A DNA stretch of 64,000 bases. Origin: Apis mellifera. Its lineage: Eukaryota; Arthropoda; Insecta; Hymenoptera; Apidae. Shown piece after piece: positions 1 to 12,560 of this stretch (positions are counted from its first letter, which is position 1; every line of letters starts with the position of its first letter). Below the pieces are notes generated by a model. That model saw only the letters and a list, made by a program, of their open reading frames with translations. It made no database searches and was not told the DNA's origin. Location: assembly GCF_003254395.2 (NCBI RefSeq), contig NC_037650.1, positions 1,550,001 to 1,614,000 of the forward strand, read 5' to 3'. Position numbers and translations under genes: made by a program.

Positions 1-844
1 ATGTCTACTATTAGTAAAATATGTATACTTTGAAAAATATATATGTATATAATATATAATGTACAAATTTGTGAATAAAAGAAAAGAAATAAAATTAATA
101 AAAAATTTAAATAAATTAAATTTAAAAATTTAAATAATATATAGAGATATGTAAAGATATTCTGTTCATAAGTATATAACATATACATGTAAATTAAATC
201 TAAATAAAAAAAGCTTTACACACATATAAATTAAATTCAATTTTAAAATAATTCGAGTTTTTTTTAGATAAAATCTGAAATGTTTATTGATTTTTTTTAT
301 TGTTTTTTAGACAATACCTGAATCAAATCAATATTTGTAAGATTTTAAATTATTTCTGAATAAAACGAATCAATGCAATACTACATAAAAAAAATATAGT
401 TTTTACTCTTAATTTTCATCGTGTCATCTATTGAAATAAAAAATTATAAATATATTATTACAGATTTAGATAATATTAAAAATTTATTAAAAATCAAATT
501 AATACTTATTAATATCTAGTTGCATTCACTTAAGACTTTTTCTTTAATTTTTTCTAGAAAATTTCTAAATCTTTAAAAAATTAAAATTTAAAAAAAAACT
601 TTCTTTTCTAAAAAATATAAATTCAAATTACTTTTCTAAAAATTCACTAAATATCAAAGAAACAATTCAATAACATTAATATAAATAAAGACCAATAATT
701 AATATGTATTTATGTCACATATCATTGTAAATATTTTTGAACCAGTAAAAATTTTCACAATTTATTTGTTTCAAATACATCGATCAAGTTCACAATTTAT
801 CATTTTAATCCCGTCAATACAAGAGTGGCATCTGTTGCATTGCG
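1..844. other. A/T-rich spacer, nothing recognised
   Basis: Low-complexity A/T sequence with stop codons in all frames. No repeat above background, RNA gene or coding signal is seen. Composition shifts toward balance from about 800 onward, leading into the next island. Confidence 0.6.
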
Positions 845-1100
845 ATATTCTATATATATGAAGAGAACAGAACCGTGTTAATCAAGTTTAACATGGTAGG
901 ATAGAGAGTGTAAGCGATGCAGGCGTCTCGAACGTCTCGCACCACGAGGTTCCTGGCGTCAGTCTGTCGGCCCTCCCGGGTCTCCGTCTGTTTGCGCTCC
1001 AACGATGACCGCTGACGAGAATGCCCTCGAGAATCTCGCGCCTTTAATCTCTCCTTTTCTCCCTTTCAAGCGGGGAAACCGTACAAAATATTTGAGAATG
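845..1100. promoter_or_regulatory. CpG-rich GC island, candidate promoter or conserved element
   Basis: Composition switches abruptly from A/T desert to roughly balanced, with about 17 CpG dinucleotides between 915 and 1045. A TATA-like run lies at about 851-860, and an insect initiator-like TCAGTC at 959-964 is too far downstream to pair with it as a classical core promoter. No splice-bounded exon can be argued. CpG-dense islands in A/T deserts are typical of unmethylated regulatory DNA or first exons in bees. The promoter reading is inference; a conserved enhancer would look the same. Confidence 0.35.
917..1015 (+). other. 32-codon open frame inside the CpG island
   Basis: An ATG at 917 with G at -3 opens a 32-codon frame ending in TGA at 1013-1015, and an in-frame TAA at 911-913 sits just upstream. 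The peptide is rich in Arg, Ser, Thr and Val and matches no family I recognise. In GC-richer DNA a frame of this length is expected by chance. It could be an upstream ORF or leader peptide if the island is transcribed, but nothing in the sequence demonstrates that. Confidence 0.1.
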
Positions 1101-1455
1101 ATTCGCTCATAGTAAATTTAACCCTTCACACTGTTACCCAATTGCTTTTAGAACATGGACTCTTTGTATTCAGAATTATTATATTCTAATTTTAACGATA
1201 AGAGATAATGGTAATGATAATATAAATGAATAATGATCTATTTAAAATGAGAATTATATCATAATTAATAGCATCTTAATATAATGATGATTAATAAAAT
1301 ATTAATTATTTTGGAATTATATTAATTTAATGTTATGATTCTGTAAATATTATAATTATTATTAAATTGCAATAAAATATTGTATATTTATTATTTATCT
1401 ATAATTTAATTATGTTGTTTTAATCCTTCTAAATTATTGAAATTAGAAGATATCG

Positions 1456-1711
<256 letters not shown>

Positions 1712-1712
1712 G

Positions 1713-4555
1713 ATTAAAATATACAAAATAATAAAAGATATAAATAAATATATACAAACTATTATTGTATATATAGTATTATTATAATTCTAACTAATTA
1801 TATTCTATATTTTAATCAATGATTTAAAAACAATATTATTTGCTCATAATAATTGATATGATATGATTTTCCATTTATGATATATAGCAATGTTTGAATT
1901 TTCAAATTTCTTGTTATCTGAATAAATATATCTCTGAAAAATATATAATATTTATATATATGTATATAATGTTTAATAAAATTTAGAATTGGATAAGAAA
2001 TTGGATTTTTATTATAAAAAAAATAAATAAAAAAAAATACAAAATAAAAATAAAAAATAAGTTAATTAAAATAAAAAGATAAATTATTTTAAATATAATA
2101 GAATATATTTTAAATATTTATAGTAAATAATTACTTCAATTTAAATAAAATAAAATAAAATGAAATAGAAGTTAATATATAAGATATTAATATATATTTG
2201 TAGGATATTTTTGAAGAAATAAACATGAAAAATGGTATATGATTATATTTAAATTTGTTTATTATATTATATATTTATATATTATATATTATATTATAAA
2301 TTCATAAGTTTATAAATTTACATTAGATGAAATGAGAAAAAATGAAACAATGAAATAGCTTTATTTCTATTATCTTAGTTTATTTCGTTTTTTCTAATAT
2401 AAATTTAATTTGTTTATAATTTAAGAAATAAATCTTAACTGATATTTTATATATCAACTTTTGAAGTTATTTGTTTTAATTACTAAAATCAATTTCTAAA
2501 GAAATTTTATAAATATATTAATATTTTATAATGATTATTCTATTATTTTCTTTTACTCTATATATTACAATATCTATATATAATAATTAATTGTAAATCA
2601 CTTATATTAAATATTGCATCAAATGAAAAAAATTTTTAGATATTGTCATTATTTTCTATATTATAGACGAAATATATATTATTTATTTTATACGTGTATG
2701 AAATTTCAATAAATATTTTTATTTATATATATTTCTAAATTTATAATTCTAAATTCTTTAATAATACATTTATTTGTCTTGAATAATATAAAAATCATAG
2801 AATTCAAATATATAAATTATATATATTTGAATAATATATATAAATTATAAAATTCCATTATGATTAATTTAGGATTAATAATTTTGACTTTTATTTTTTA
2901 CTTTTTATTTTTTATTCTTACACATTTATATTTTTTTATTTTTATATTTATATTTCTTTCTTTGAATTTTAATTTGACTTGGTTTACTATTTATTTTTTA
3001 TCTATTTATATAATATATATATTATCTTATTATATATTTAATTTATCTTATTTATTTAGTAGATTATATTTGATTATTCTTGTCAATCTATTTCCGGTTT
3101 TAGATTAGTATTATCGATACAATAAAATTCCAAAAAATTTAAATAAATATTTAATATTATTCATTATATTCATTATTATAAAAAATTATTATAATATTAA
3201 TTATATTATTATATAATTATTAACTTCTTTTTAATATTTAAATCTTAATTTTTAAATAGATTATTAATTTTTTATATCGAACAATTAATGAATATAAATT
3301 TATATAAAGCATTTCTCTTTTCATATTTATTAAATATTATTTATAAAAGAAAAAAAACTACATAAAATATTTAAATCTTACATAATAAATAAAGAATAAT
3401 CAAATTATTCTTATATTACCAACTAATCATAAGACAAATTCGATCAAATCTGTTATTAAATGTCTTAACTTTCTAGTACTCGCAATTAAAACATCGGAAA
3501 ACAGAGAACAATCTTTTGCTTATGATATAAAGTATGTTAAAATACTGGAAACTATATATATATTTAATATATTTATTAATATATATATTATATATATTTA
3601 ATATATTTAATATTGATATAATTGATTTTTTTTACAAAAAATGAAATATAAGTTGTTGTTTTAACATATTTAATTTATCATATTCATTTATTTTTTAACT
3701 TTCTTTGCAATTTTTTTTTATTAGCCGGTTCAAAATATTCCGAAATAAATCAAATAAAATACAAATTATTATTTAATTATAAATTTCTATTTTAATTATT
3801 CTAATTAGTAAATAGTAATTAATAAATATTAGTAACTAACTAATAATTAATATTAATATTTTATAAATTAATAATTAGTCTTAATATTTTAATTATTATT
3901 TTATTTAGTCGTAAATTTTTCAATTTTTCAAAATAATTCTTATGATTTATAGTAATAATATTAATATATATTATAGTATTATATAATATAAATATAATAA
4001 TAATAATTTTTCAATTATTTATTATAATATTTTATTTTTCAATTATGTTAAAAATTTTTTAAAATATTCTTAAAATTTAATTGATGTTTAACTCAATTGG
4101 CGAATTTTATTTTATAATTTTAATCGATTTGTAGAAATTTTTTCGATTTAGAAAATAGGAAAAATATGTACATATGATCAGGCTATTATGTATGTAGAAT
4201 AAGTTATTAAATTTATTATAGAATAAGTTATTATTAAATTATTAAATTTTTAAATTGCAAATTATCAAGGAAGTATAGACTGATGCATTATCATGATGCA
4301 AAAATTTCGATATTATAAAAATCGTTGAATCATGTTTAATAATTACAATCTATTTGCCAATTTGAGATGCTTGAAAATACGTATATTAAAAAAAGATAAA
4401 ATATAAAAGTATAATAATAAAATGTAATAAAATAAATATAATATAATAAAATTTATTAAAATGATTTATGAAATTTATAAAAATATGAATAACATAACAT
4501 TTTATTGCTTTTATAAATAAAATCGTCTTTAAATTTTGAATAAAATAATACAAAA

Positions 4556-4560
<5 letters not shown>
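1713..4560. other. A/T-rich spacer with one MITE-like copy
   Basis: Almost pure A/T low-complexity sequence apart from the palindromic element at about 2303-2460. A T-rich frame at 2860-3108 translates to a Phe/Ile/Tyr/Leu string with no family signature and is composition-driven. Alternating A/T runs occur at about 3553-3615 and 3955-4020. Confidence 0.55.
2303..2460. mobile_element. Palindromic MITE-like copy C
   Basis: The left inner arm (about 2305-2350, containing TTAGATGAAATGAGAAAAAA) is the inverted complement of the right arm (about 2370-2420). The right end carries the family tail: on the minus strand ATATCAGTTAAGATTTATTT followed by CTTAAATTATAAAC. The same outer tail occurs at about 43,740-43,765, 39,080-39,105 and 50,340-50,365. 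The left outer arm is badly decayed. No coding capacity and no recognisable target-site duplication is seen. Confidence 0.5.

Positions 4561-4618
<58 letters not shown>
4561..4618. repeat. (TA)29 microsatellite
   Basis: 58 bp of uninterrupted TA dinucleotide between A-rich and A/T-mixed flanks. A typical slippage product. Confidence 0.95.
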
Positions 4619-4622
<4 letters not shown>

Positions 4623-4729
4623 TAAATATAATATATAACTAATATATTTATGGGAATATATTATTTAGAAGATCGATTCTGAAAGCCAAAACAAATGTAA
4701 AAGTTGTTACAAATGTTGCTATAAGTTTG

Positions 4730-4915
4730 ATTAAGATTTCTTTATTAGAAATAAAATTAACAATAGAATTTTTATAAATAGAATGGAATTTTATATTTAA
4801 TGAAACGAGATAAAAGAAGAATAAGATCTCTGTCTTTATTACTTAACTATCGTACTTTATTCTTGTCTCGCTTTATCTGATACGAATTTATCTTAATAAA
4901 TAAATTTCAATCAAT
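4730..4915. mobile_element. Palindromic MITE-like copy D
   Basis: An inner left segment at about 4800-4827 (TGAAACGAGATAAAAGAAGA then ATAAG) is mirrored at about 4854-4878, whose complement starts GATAAAGCGAGACAAGAATA. Outer arms read about 4730-4760 and, inverted, about 4890-4915 (GATTGAAATTTATTTATTAA), resembling the family tail. Layout and inner motif match copies at about 43.6 and 50.2 kb, though divergence is high. Confidence 0.45.
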
Positions 4916-6498
4916 TTTTATTGAAAATATAATTAAATATTTAATAATATTAATAAATATACAAATATAACTTTCATTTATTTTGATCTATAGAAGTAAT
5001 TTTCAAATATGTTTCACATGTTTCATATATTAATTCTGTATATTTAAAATGCTTTATTTCACAAAATATTATTTGATAAATATATTTCTTTATTTGATAC
5101 TTATCTTTATTTAAACAATTTCAGTTTAAAATAAGGAAACAAAATTTCAAAATATATTGTAAATATTAAGTATTGAAAAATAATTGCAATATTAGTATTA
5201 TATCGAAATTTTTATAATTGAAATTCAAATTCTATATATAAATTAACATATTGATAATAGAATCGTGATTAATTACGAAATATTGTTTAAATTTATATTA
5301 TTATATTATATCATAGAATATTTTTTTGTAACTATTATCTATTTGTAATTTTTATTCAAGAAAAATTTTGGTATTTCGTTTCATCTTGATTTTGGCATTA
5401 CTGTATAATTTATAATATTGATTCAAATCAATTGTTAAATTAAAAAAGTATTTGTGCAGAGAAACTATTAAGTTTCAACAGGTGAATATAGCGTGAGCTG
5501 TTATCTTATTGTCTTATTACCGCTTTATAGTAACAACCTATATTATCATCCCATTGGTAAAGTAGACAATTTCACATGAACTATATATGAAATGTTCTAT
5601 TGAATAATAATTATTTTCGAAATAAATATATATATCAAGAATTATATATATTTCAAAATATAAAAATCTAATATTGATATAATGGTGGAAGTATATAAGA
5701 TTAATGGATATTGAAAAATTGAATATTAATAATTAATTTAAATTTAATTTTATAATTTATATATTAATTTAATAATTTTAGTTTAAATTTAATATAGTAA
5801 TTTAAATAATATAATAAGTTAAATAATTTAATTTTAAATATATAATTATTAATAATATGTTTTTTTTATTTTTGAATTAAATCGCTAAAAAATTTATTCT
5901 AGACTAAACTTTAGAATAAAATGAATTATTATTTTATAATAACAAAATAAAAATAAAAATTAATTAATTTATTTTAAGAAATTAGATTTATTAAAATTAA
6001 AGAATTAAAATTTATTAAAGTTAATATTTTTTATTTAATAAAAAAGTTAATAATCTTTTACTCATGTAATTTTATATTTTAAATAAATGATAATATTAAT
6101 AAATAAATGCATTAATTCTTTAGTTTTCAATTTTAAATGTGTTTTCTCAAATTAATTTTTATTGATATTTTTTTATTGAATATTAGAATTTTTCTTAATA
6201 CTTGTATTAATAAATAAAATTGGAAATTCAAAAAATGATATGATGATATTTTATATACAAATATAAATCAAATTCAAAACTATTTTGCCATTTCTGGCAT
6301 ATTTTATTTTAAAAAAGATTGTGTATTTAAAATTTTGCTATATTTATATAACTCATTAATCAAAGTTATATATACTTAAAAATTAACAAATTCGAAACAT
6401 TTTGAAATTAATTTCAAATAAATGTTTTCTCTTAAATAATTTCAAATAAAACATTATTATCAATTATTTATACTTATGTAAAAACAAATTTTCATAAT

Positions 6499-6543
6499 TT
6501 TTTGAATTTTTGAATTTTTGAATTTTTGAATTTTTGAATTTTT
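6499..6543. repeat. 8-bp tandem repeat (TTTTTGAA)5
   Basis: Five perfect copies of TTTTTGAA (6499-6538) followed by five T. An 8-bp unit is unlike the 2- and 3-bp microsatellites elsewhere in the window. Confidence 0.9.
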
Positions 6544-6892
6544 CTTATGAATATGAATTTTTTAACTTTTTAATTTTTTAATTAGGAAATCAAATTAAAA
6601 TTGAAATCGTGAATAATCGAATTCCAGTTTAATCTATAATCTGAGATTTTATTGTATATTCAATTTAATACTCTATTAAACTTTGAATATTAAAATTTGT
6701 TTTAATTAATAGTTAAAACTAAAGAATGCATAATTTATTTACGTGAAATGTTGATAATCTATGATGTAAATATCTACAAAGTTTTAACTTTTTAAATTAT
6801 TACAAGAAAATTATTTAAATTATCGAATCGCAAATTTTATTGTTACAATTGGTTAATATTTGAATTTAATTTATAAAATTAATATAAAATTT

Positions 6893-6914
6893 TATCTACA
6901 TAATTATGTAGATA
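6893..6914. repeat. 22-bp perfect palindrome
   Basis: TATCTACATAA is followed directly by its reverse complement TTATGTAGATA with no spacer. It contains C and G at matching positions, so it is more than an alternating A/T run. It could be a dimeric protein-binding site or chance. Confidence 0.7.
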
Positions 6915-7414
6915 TATGAAAAATTTTTGTGAAACATAATATTATAATTTCGATATTATGTGTTATCCATTATACATGCATTCATGTTATAAATTATAGT
7001 GCGAGTAACAAATGATAAAATTTTATTTTAATATGTTTCAATAAATTTAATTATATTTTTAATTTCTTTTATTTTGGATTATTTATATTTTGATCCTTAA
7101 TCTTGAAAAGATATCATTTTAATTTCATTAAATACATTTAAAGTTACTTTTCTTTAAACAATATTTCTTCTAATTTAATGATTGTTTTGAGTATTAAAAG
7201 AGAAGAAGAAAATTATTGGAGGCTCAAGAGAAAATAATATTATTTTCTCAAAATCATAATTTTTTAAAATAATAATTTATGCAAATCAAAGAATTGTTTA
7301 GTGACAAAACAATACATTTTTATATATTTAATTAATTATTTAATAATTTAATTATTTAATAAAAATGATAGAAATTATATATGCAATAAGAGATTATTTT
7401 TTTCAGTCGACATA

Positions 7415-7545
7415 GAAATTTTAATGTCACGTCATGCATGCACGAGCGTAACCTTATCGAGAATGTTCGGGTTACCTAACGAAATGTTAGCAGGAAATAC
7501 AGTTTCATGCATGAAACATTCATTAACGCATATTATATACGCTAT
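7415..7545. promoter_or_regulatory. GC-richer island with nested palindromes
   Basis: About 130 bp of more balanced sequence inside the desert. It contains TGCATGCA (7435-7442) and a perfect 16-bp palindrome GTTTCATGCATGAAAC (7502-7517), so the CATGCATG core appears twice within 80 bp. It also has CACGAGCG and GGTTACCTAAC. No open frame is argued. Candidate conserved regulatory element; the function is unknown. Confidence 0.35.
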
Positions 7546-9672
7546 ATGTTAAAAAAATTTTAATCGCAAATCGTAATTTTAATTAGAATTTCCATCTTAT
7601 TCTGGTTAAATAATATTTTTGAATTTAATATCATTTTAATATCTTAATAATATTATTAAAAGACATAACTGTTATGTGTGTTTATGTTCGATTTATCTTT
7701 TTCTTATTTAAAAAAGCGAAATCTAAATAGTACAAAATACTATATATTACTATATAATTTATATTTCTATAAAATATTAGTTTAAATTGATTTACTCGAA
7801 TATTTTTAAAACTATTGATGATACTGAAAAATATTCAATGAAAATTGAATAATTTTATATGATGTAATGTAAATCAATTTTTCTTAATTGGATATATGAA
7901 AAAATAAATCAAGATCAATTTTGTTTTCTAAATATATAATATATATAATATATAAAAATATAAATAGAATTGATATTTTTAAATATACTAATTAATTTAG
8001 TTTATTATTTTACAAAAAATAAGATAATAAGATAATAAATTTATAACGAAAAATCATTAATATCATTAGAAGATTTTTGAGAAACTTATTGCTTAAAAGA
8101 CAAAGAACACGTAAAATAATATATGTCTATTTATGCATATTTTTCTCGTTTTTTATATATAAGTTTTACTAAATTTAATTATTTAAAAATTAAAATATTT
8201 TCTAAACCAATGATTTTTCACTATAAATAGTATTATCTTATTGGAAATAACAAAGTAAATCAATATATTTATAAATATTATTAATAATCTTATTAAAAAA
8301 AATAAAATTGATCTTCAAATTTTATTATACATATTTATGTATCCAATTAAAAATATATAGTTAGAAAAATATCATTTTACATGTCCTAAGCTATTAAACT
8401 TTTATCTAAAACATTTTTTAATATCATCAATAGTTTTGAAACATTGATATTATAGTATTAGTATATATCATAATTTCTGTTAAAAATATTATAAATATTA
8501 TTGTTATATGTTCATTCAATATACTATATATCATAAGAAAATATTTTTTTAAGTTGTTGTATTATAGATAAATAATTATATTTATCAATTAGAGTTATAA
8601 TTAATGAAAAAAATTTTAATTCTAAATTCATAATTATAATTTGAAGTTGAAACTGTTTGAATTGATGAAATTCATGTAATTGTTTGGTAAAATTATATAT
8701 TATATATTTATATACTAGAATTTATTTCTGAATTTCAATGTATATATAGACTGTTTATTTCATATGTAAATATCTCGAAAGCTTTTAGAAAAATATTGAA
8801 TATGTTTCATCATTTAAAAAAAAAATATAACCATACGTGTAATTTTATACGTAAATAAAGAGTAATTTGGAAGCATAGTATAAAGATTATGCAATTTATA
8901 TACTATTATAAGTATGATTTAAATTTAATGTAAAAAAAATGAAATTGTAATACAAATGTTATGTAAAAAAATGAAATTGTTATTGATTATATTACATTAT
9001 TTAAAAATTATTAAAAAATTAAAAAATTTAATTTTCCATTCTTTAATTTGAAAGTATGTATTTATTTTACTAAATATCTTTTTAAAATAAAATTTTAAAA
9101 GATAAATAAAAAATTTTAAATTTTAAATTTTAAATAAAAGTTTCTTTTTTTCCCCGTAGAATCAGAATTTGCGAAGAAAAGTATAAATTTTGATTTAAAA
9201 AAAGAATATTGACCTTGAAATAATCTTGAATATGCTCAACAGATAAAAAATAAAGAGAATAAATTATGTTTCTTTCTTGAAACGTTAGTGATAGAATGAG
9301 ATGACATATCATTCTATTCTTTTTTAAAGAATAACATTATTATTTGGTCAATTACATTGTGATTTACCACATATCAAATTCGTTGCTCTTTGCATTTTTT
9401 TTTTTTCATTCAAAAATAAAGACAAGCCGAAAAAGAAAGAAAAATATTAAAAAAAGAAAGAAATTAATTAAATAATTTGCAAATTTTTTATATTTTTTAT
9501 CTTTGTCTATTATTTATATACATTCCAAAAAAAAATTATCATTTATTGTTATATTAATTCTTTTTCTTTATTATTATTAGTTTTAATTTAATTATTTTAT
9601 AAAAGAAGAAATATAAAGAAAAATTGACTAATGATTAATTTGTTTCTTAGCTGAACTGTTTTTCGAAATCAT

Positions 9673-9675
<3 letters not shown>

Positions 9676-9734
<59 letters not shown>
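9676..9734. repeat. (AT)n microsatellite, 59 bp
   Basis: Uninterrupted alternating A/T ended by a single C at 9735, with further TATA runs to about 9767. Confidence 0.95.
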
Positions 9735-9739
<5 letters not shown>

Positions 9740-10104
9740 TTATATATATATAAATTATATATATATAAATTAGAAACATACTATATAGTACAAATTTAAA
9801 TGAAAAATAAATTAAAAACTAAAAATAAATTAAAATATAAAGAATATAGAAAATCAAGTATGCGATAAACATCTTAAAATATTGAAAACAATTAAACGAT
9901 ATAATTCCCAAGTATATTAAATAGAATTTTTATTTATCATTTTAAAAAAGTATCATTTAATGGATATCATATTTAATGAAATATCAATAAACTAAAAAAA
10001 TTAATAATATATTTTTTAATATATAATTAATATATTAATATTAATATTATATATATTATTATATAATATATATGTATACATATATTATAATACATATATT
10101 ATAT

Positions 10105-10152
10105 TATAATTATTATTAATGTTTTACATTAATATTAATAATAAATTATAAT

Positions 10153-10214
<62 letters not shown>
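10105..10214. repeat. A/T hairpin followed by (AT)n array
   Basis: At about 10,108-10,160 an imperfect inverted repeat closes on a short loop: ATTATTAATG, TTTTA, CATTAATATTAATAAT, with pairing extending outward through TAATTATA-type arms. It runs directly into a 57-bp (AT)n array at 10,158-10,214. Both can form cruciforms. Either could be slippage-derived. Confidence 0.75.
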
Positions 10215-10217
<3 letters not shown>

Positions 10218-11082
10218 AATTATATTATATTATATTATAATATATAATACGTATAATATTATATATATAGAATATATAAAAAATAATAATTATTATAACC
10301 AAATTTAAGTTAATATACGATTTTCTTCTAAATATATATTCTATTTATCTTTATTTAAATTATATCATTATATCTTGTCATTGTTTTAAATATTTATTCA
10401 ATAATTCCTAATATTAATTTATTGAAATCTTTTATTCTATTTTGCAATTATTAACATTTAACATTTTTATAAACTTATGCGATAGATACTAAATGTCTAT
10501 ATAAGTAAAAGTCTAATAAATTCAAATATAGAAAATGAGCAAGAATTTCTATGTTTCTATTTAGAATTTCTATGTTCAATTTATTTAATATTTAGAAAGT
10601 GTTTACTAAATTGTTTTTCGATGCAATTGTTAAGATGCAACGGAATATTATGTATAAATAACAGAAGTTTAAATATTGAGTGAAACTTTCTTTTTATTTA
10701 TAATTTTTCGCTCTATTTATAAAATTTATTATATCTCATAAAAACAAATAGGAAACATTTATATAGACGTTTTCAATTGTTTTCATTATTTCAAGATGTA
10801 CAATCAAATTTTGAAATAAGACTTATATTATTATACTCTATATAATAAGTTTCTTAAAAAAAATTACACTTTAATACTTTAATATTATTTATTATAAATT
10901 ATTATTTATTAAAGATAAATTTCATATAATTTCATATAAATTAAATATAGAAAAAAATATCGTTTATTGAAGATATGATTTAGGTATACTACTTTTTTGG
11001 TTCTCAATCGATAGGAGGTGACTTCCATGAAGTTTTTTTTTATTTACGTTTTATTTATGTTTTTTTTTATTTAACGTTGAGA

Positions 11083-11345
11083 ATTACAATAATTATTTTT
11101 ATCATTTATTTAGTAGTTCATATAATCGATTTGTAATATTTATTTATTTTAATATAGTTTATTTTAATATGTTACTGTATTTTATTGATAGTATAATATT
11201 AGTATTACAATAATTATTTTTATCATTATTAATTATTTAGCAGTTCATATAATCGATTTGTAATATTTACTTATTTTTTATTATTATTTTAATATAGTTT
11301 ATTTTAATATGTTACTATATTGACTTTTATTGATAGTATAACATT
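11083..11345. repeat. Tandem duplication, ~120-140 bp unit
   Basis: Copy 1 (11,083-11,200) and copy 2 (11,204-11,345) share, in order, ATTACAATAATTATTTTTAT, AGTTCATATAATCGATTTGT, AATATAGTTTATTTTAATAT, GTTACT and TTATTGATAGTATAA. Copy 2 has small insertions (TTAATT, TTTTTATTA, TGAC). The shared order and the CG-containing ATAATCGATTTG block show a true duplication followed by drift. Each copy contains an ATCGAT core. Confidence 0.85.
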
Positions 11346-11349
11346 GTTA

Positions 11350-11354
<5 letters not shown>

Positions 11355-11403
<49 letters not shown>

Positions 11404-11422
11404 AAAGAGAGAGAGAGAAAGA
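11355..11422. repeat. (TA)23 array plus GA-rich tract
   Basis: A 46-bp TA array (11,355-11,400) is followed by a purine tract AAGAAAGAGAGAGAGAGAAA (11,401-11,420). GAGAG repeats are the core of insect GAGA-factor sites, but adjacency to a TA array makes a compound microsatellite the simpler reading. Confidence 0.85.
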
Positions 11423-12184
11423 ATATAAAGTTGAAACTTTAAAAAAAATAATGCTACTTTTAATTGTAATATTATGTAGATATTAGGACATATAAAATAA
11501 TAATATATAAATATATTAAATATTTTTCAATATATTAAACATTTAAATATATATATACACTACCATTCAAAAAATTAATAAATTTCTAAATATTAAATAT
11601 AAATAATCATTTGTAATTAAAATAAATATTTTTTAATTTTTAATAATAGAAAATTATATATAGAATATAATTTATATATTTAACTTAATTATTTAAAATT
11701 TTATTTAAAATTTGTTTAGAGATAATAAAAAATGATCATTTTGATGAATCAAAAATTTAATATTAATTTCTACGTATAATTAATTTATTTGTATAATATA
11801 ATATATAATATATTAAATATATTTATTTAAAATTTCATTGTCATTTTTATTTTATTATATAATAATAATATATGATAATAATAATAATAATATATAATTA
11901 AATATTATATAATAATAATATATATTATTAAATGAATTTGATTAAAAAATTAATTTAATATTTTTGATAGTTTTATATAGTTTTATTTGATATTTTTTTC
12001 TAGTTTTAAAATTTTTATGTATTTTAAATAATAATTAAAGATAATAATTAAGATAAATTATATTTTTTTTATTTAGATACTTATTTTTAATATATTTTCT
12101 TTGTTTTATTAATTCCATCTTATGCTATATATTCGGAGAAAATTGTAAATTATTTATTATAATAAAATTAAATAATTATTATAA

Positions 12185-12560
12185 CGGAAAACATTTTTTA
12201 CTCAAAAAAGATTGAGAAACACTATGGTCTCTGCATCTTACGTGAGAAACTTAATTACAATCGTACTACTTTCGAACCATATTTAACGGTTATCATCTTC
12301 CAAAGAACGGAAATTAATATAGGAAATTAATAAGGGAGAAAAGAATAAGAATTATTTTCCTGATATAACTGAATGCTTGTTATAATATCGAAACAATTAG
12401 AGTTAAACGGAAATATTTTAAAGTTGACGATGAAGTGAGAGCTCGTTAACCTTTTCACGCATTTCTAAATATGTCACGAAATGTATTATTCATCGACTAA
12501 AGAAATATCCAAGTGTAACGACCATATGACCCTTTACTCTGTGTATGAGAAATATCTTAT
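12185..12560. promoter_or_regulatory. GC-richer island, candidate conserved non-coding element
   Basis: About 370 bp of visibly more balanced sequence with repeated short CpG words (TTACGTGAG, CTTTCGAACC, AAAGTTGACGATG, TCACGCATTT, GTGTAACGACC). All frames are interrupted by stops. No transposon signature is seen. Candidate regulatory element from composition alone; conservation cannot be judged from one sequence. Confidence 0.3.

Larger units (their letters stand above)
4920..7410. other. A/T-rich spacer with small tandem repeat and palindrome
   Basis: Mostly A/T low complexity. A slightly GC-richer stretch at about 5450-5585 contains a CAGGTG E-box and an inverted CCAAT (CCCATTGGT) but is too small and isolated to call. 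The 8-bp tandem repeat and the 22-bp palindrome are listed separately. No coding signal is seen. Confidence 0.5.
7546..12184. other. A/T-rich spacer with microsatellites and one duplication
   Basis: Low-complexity A/T sequence holding the (TA)n arrays, the A/T hairpin and the tandem duplication listed separately. Short ATA/ATAATA runs lie at about 11,800-11,935. A 60-codon minus-strand frame at 9130-9312 has no family signature and lies in ordinary background. Confidence 0.55.

Noticed and set aside
2860..3108. 82-codon Phe/Ile/Leu/Tyr-rich frame resembling a membrane or mitochondrial protein
   Set aside because: The composition follows from T-rich DNA and no family motif is visible. I considered a nuclear mitochondrial insert but could not match any mitochondrial gene.
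7807..8438. Inverted pair AAAACTATTGATGATA at about 7,808 and 8,423 as ends of a 630-bp element
   Set aside because: 16-bp exact matches are expected many times by chance over 64 kb at this composition, and the pairing does not extend outward or inward.
11401..11420. GAGA-factor binding site
   Set aside because: The purine tract directly abuts a TA array and is better read as a compound microsatellite.
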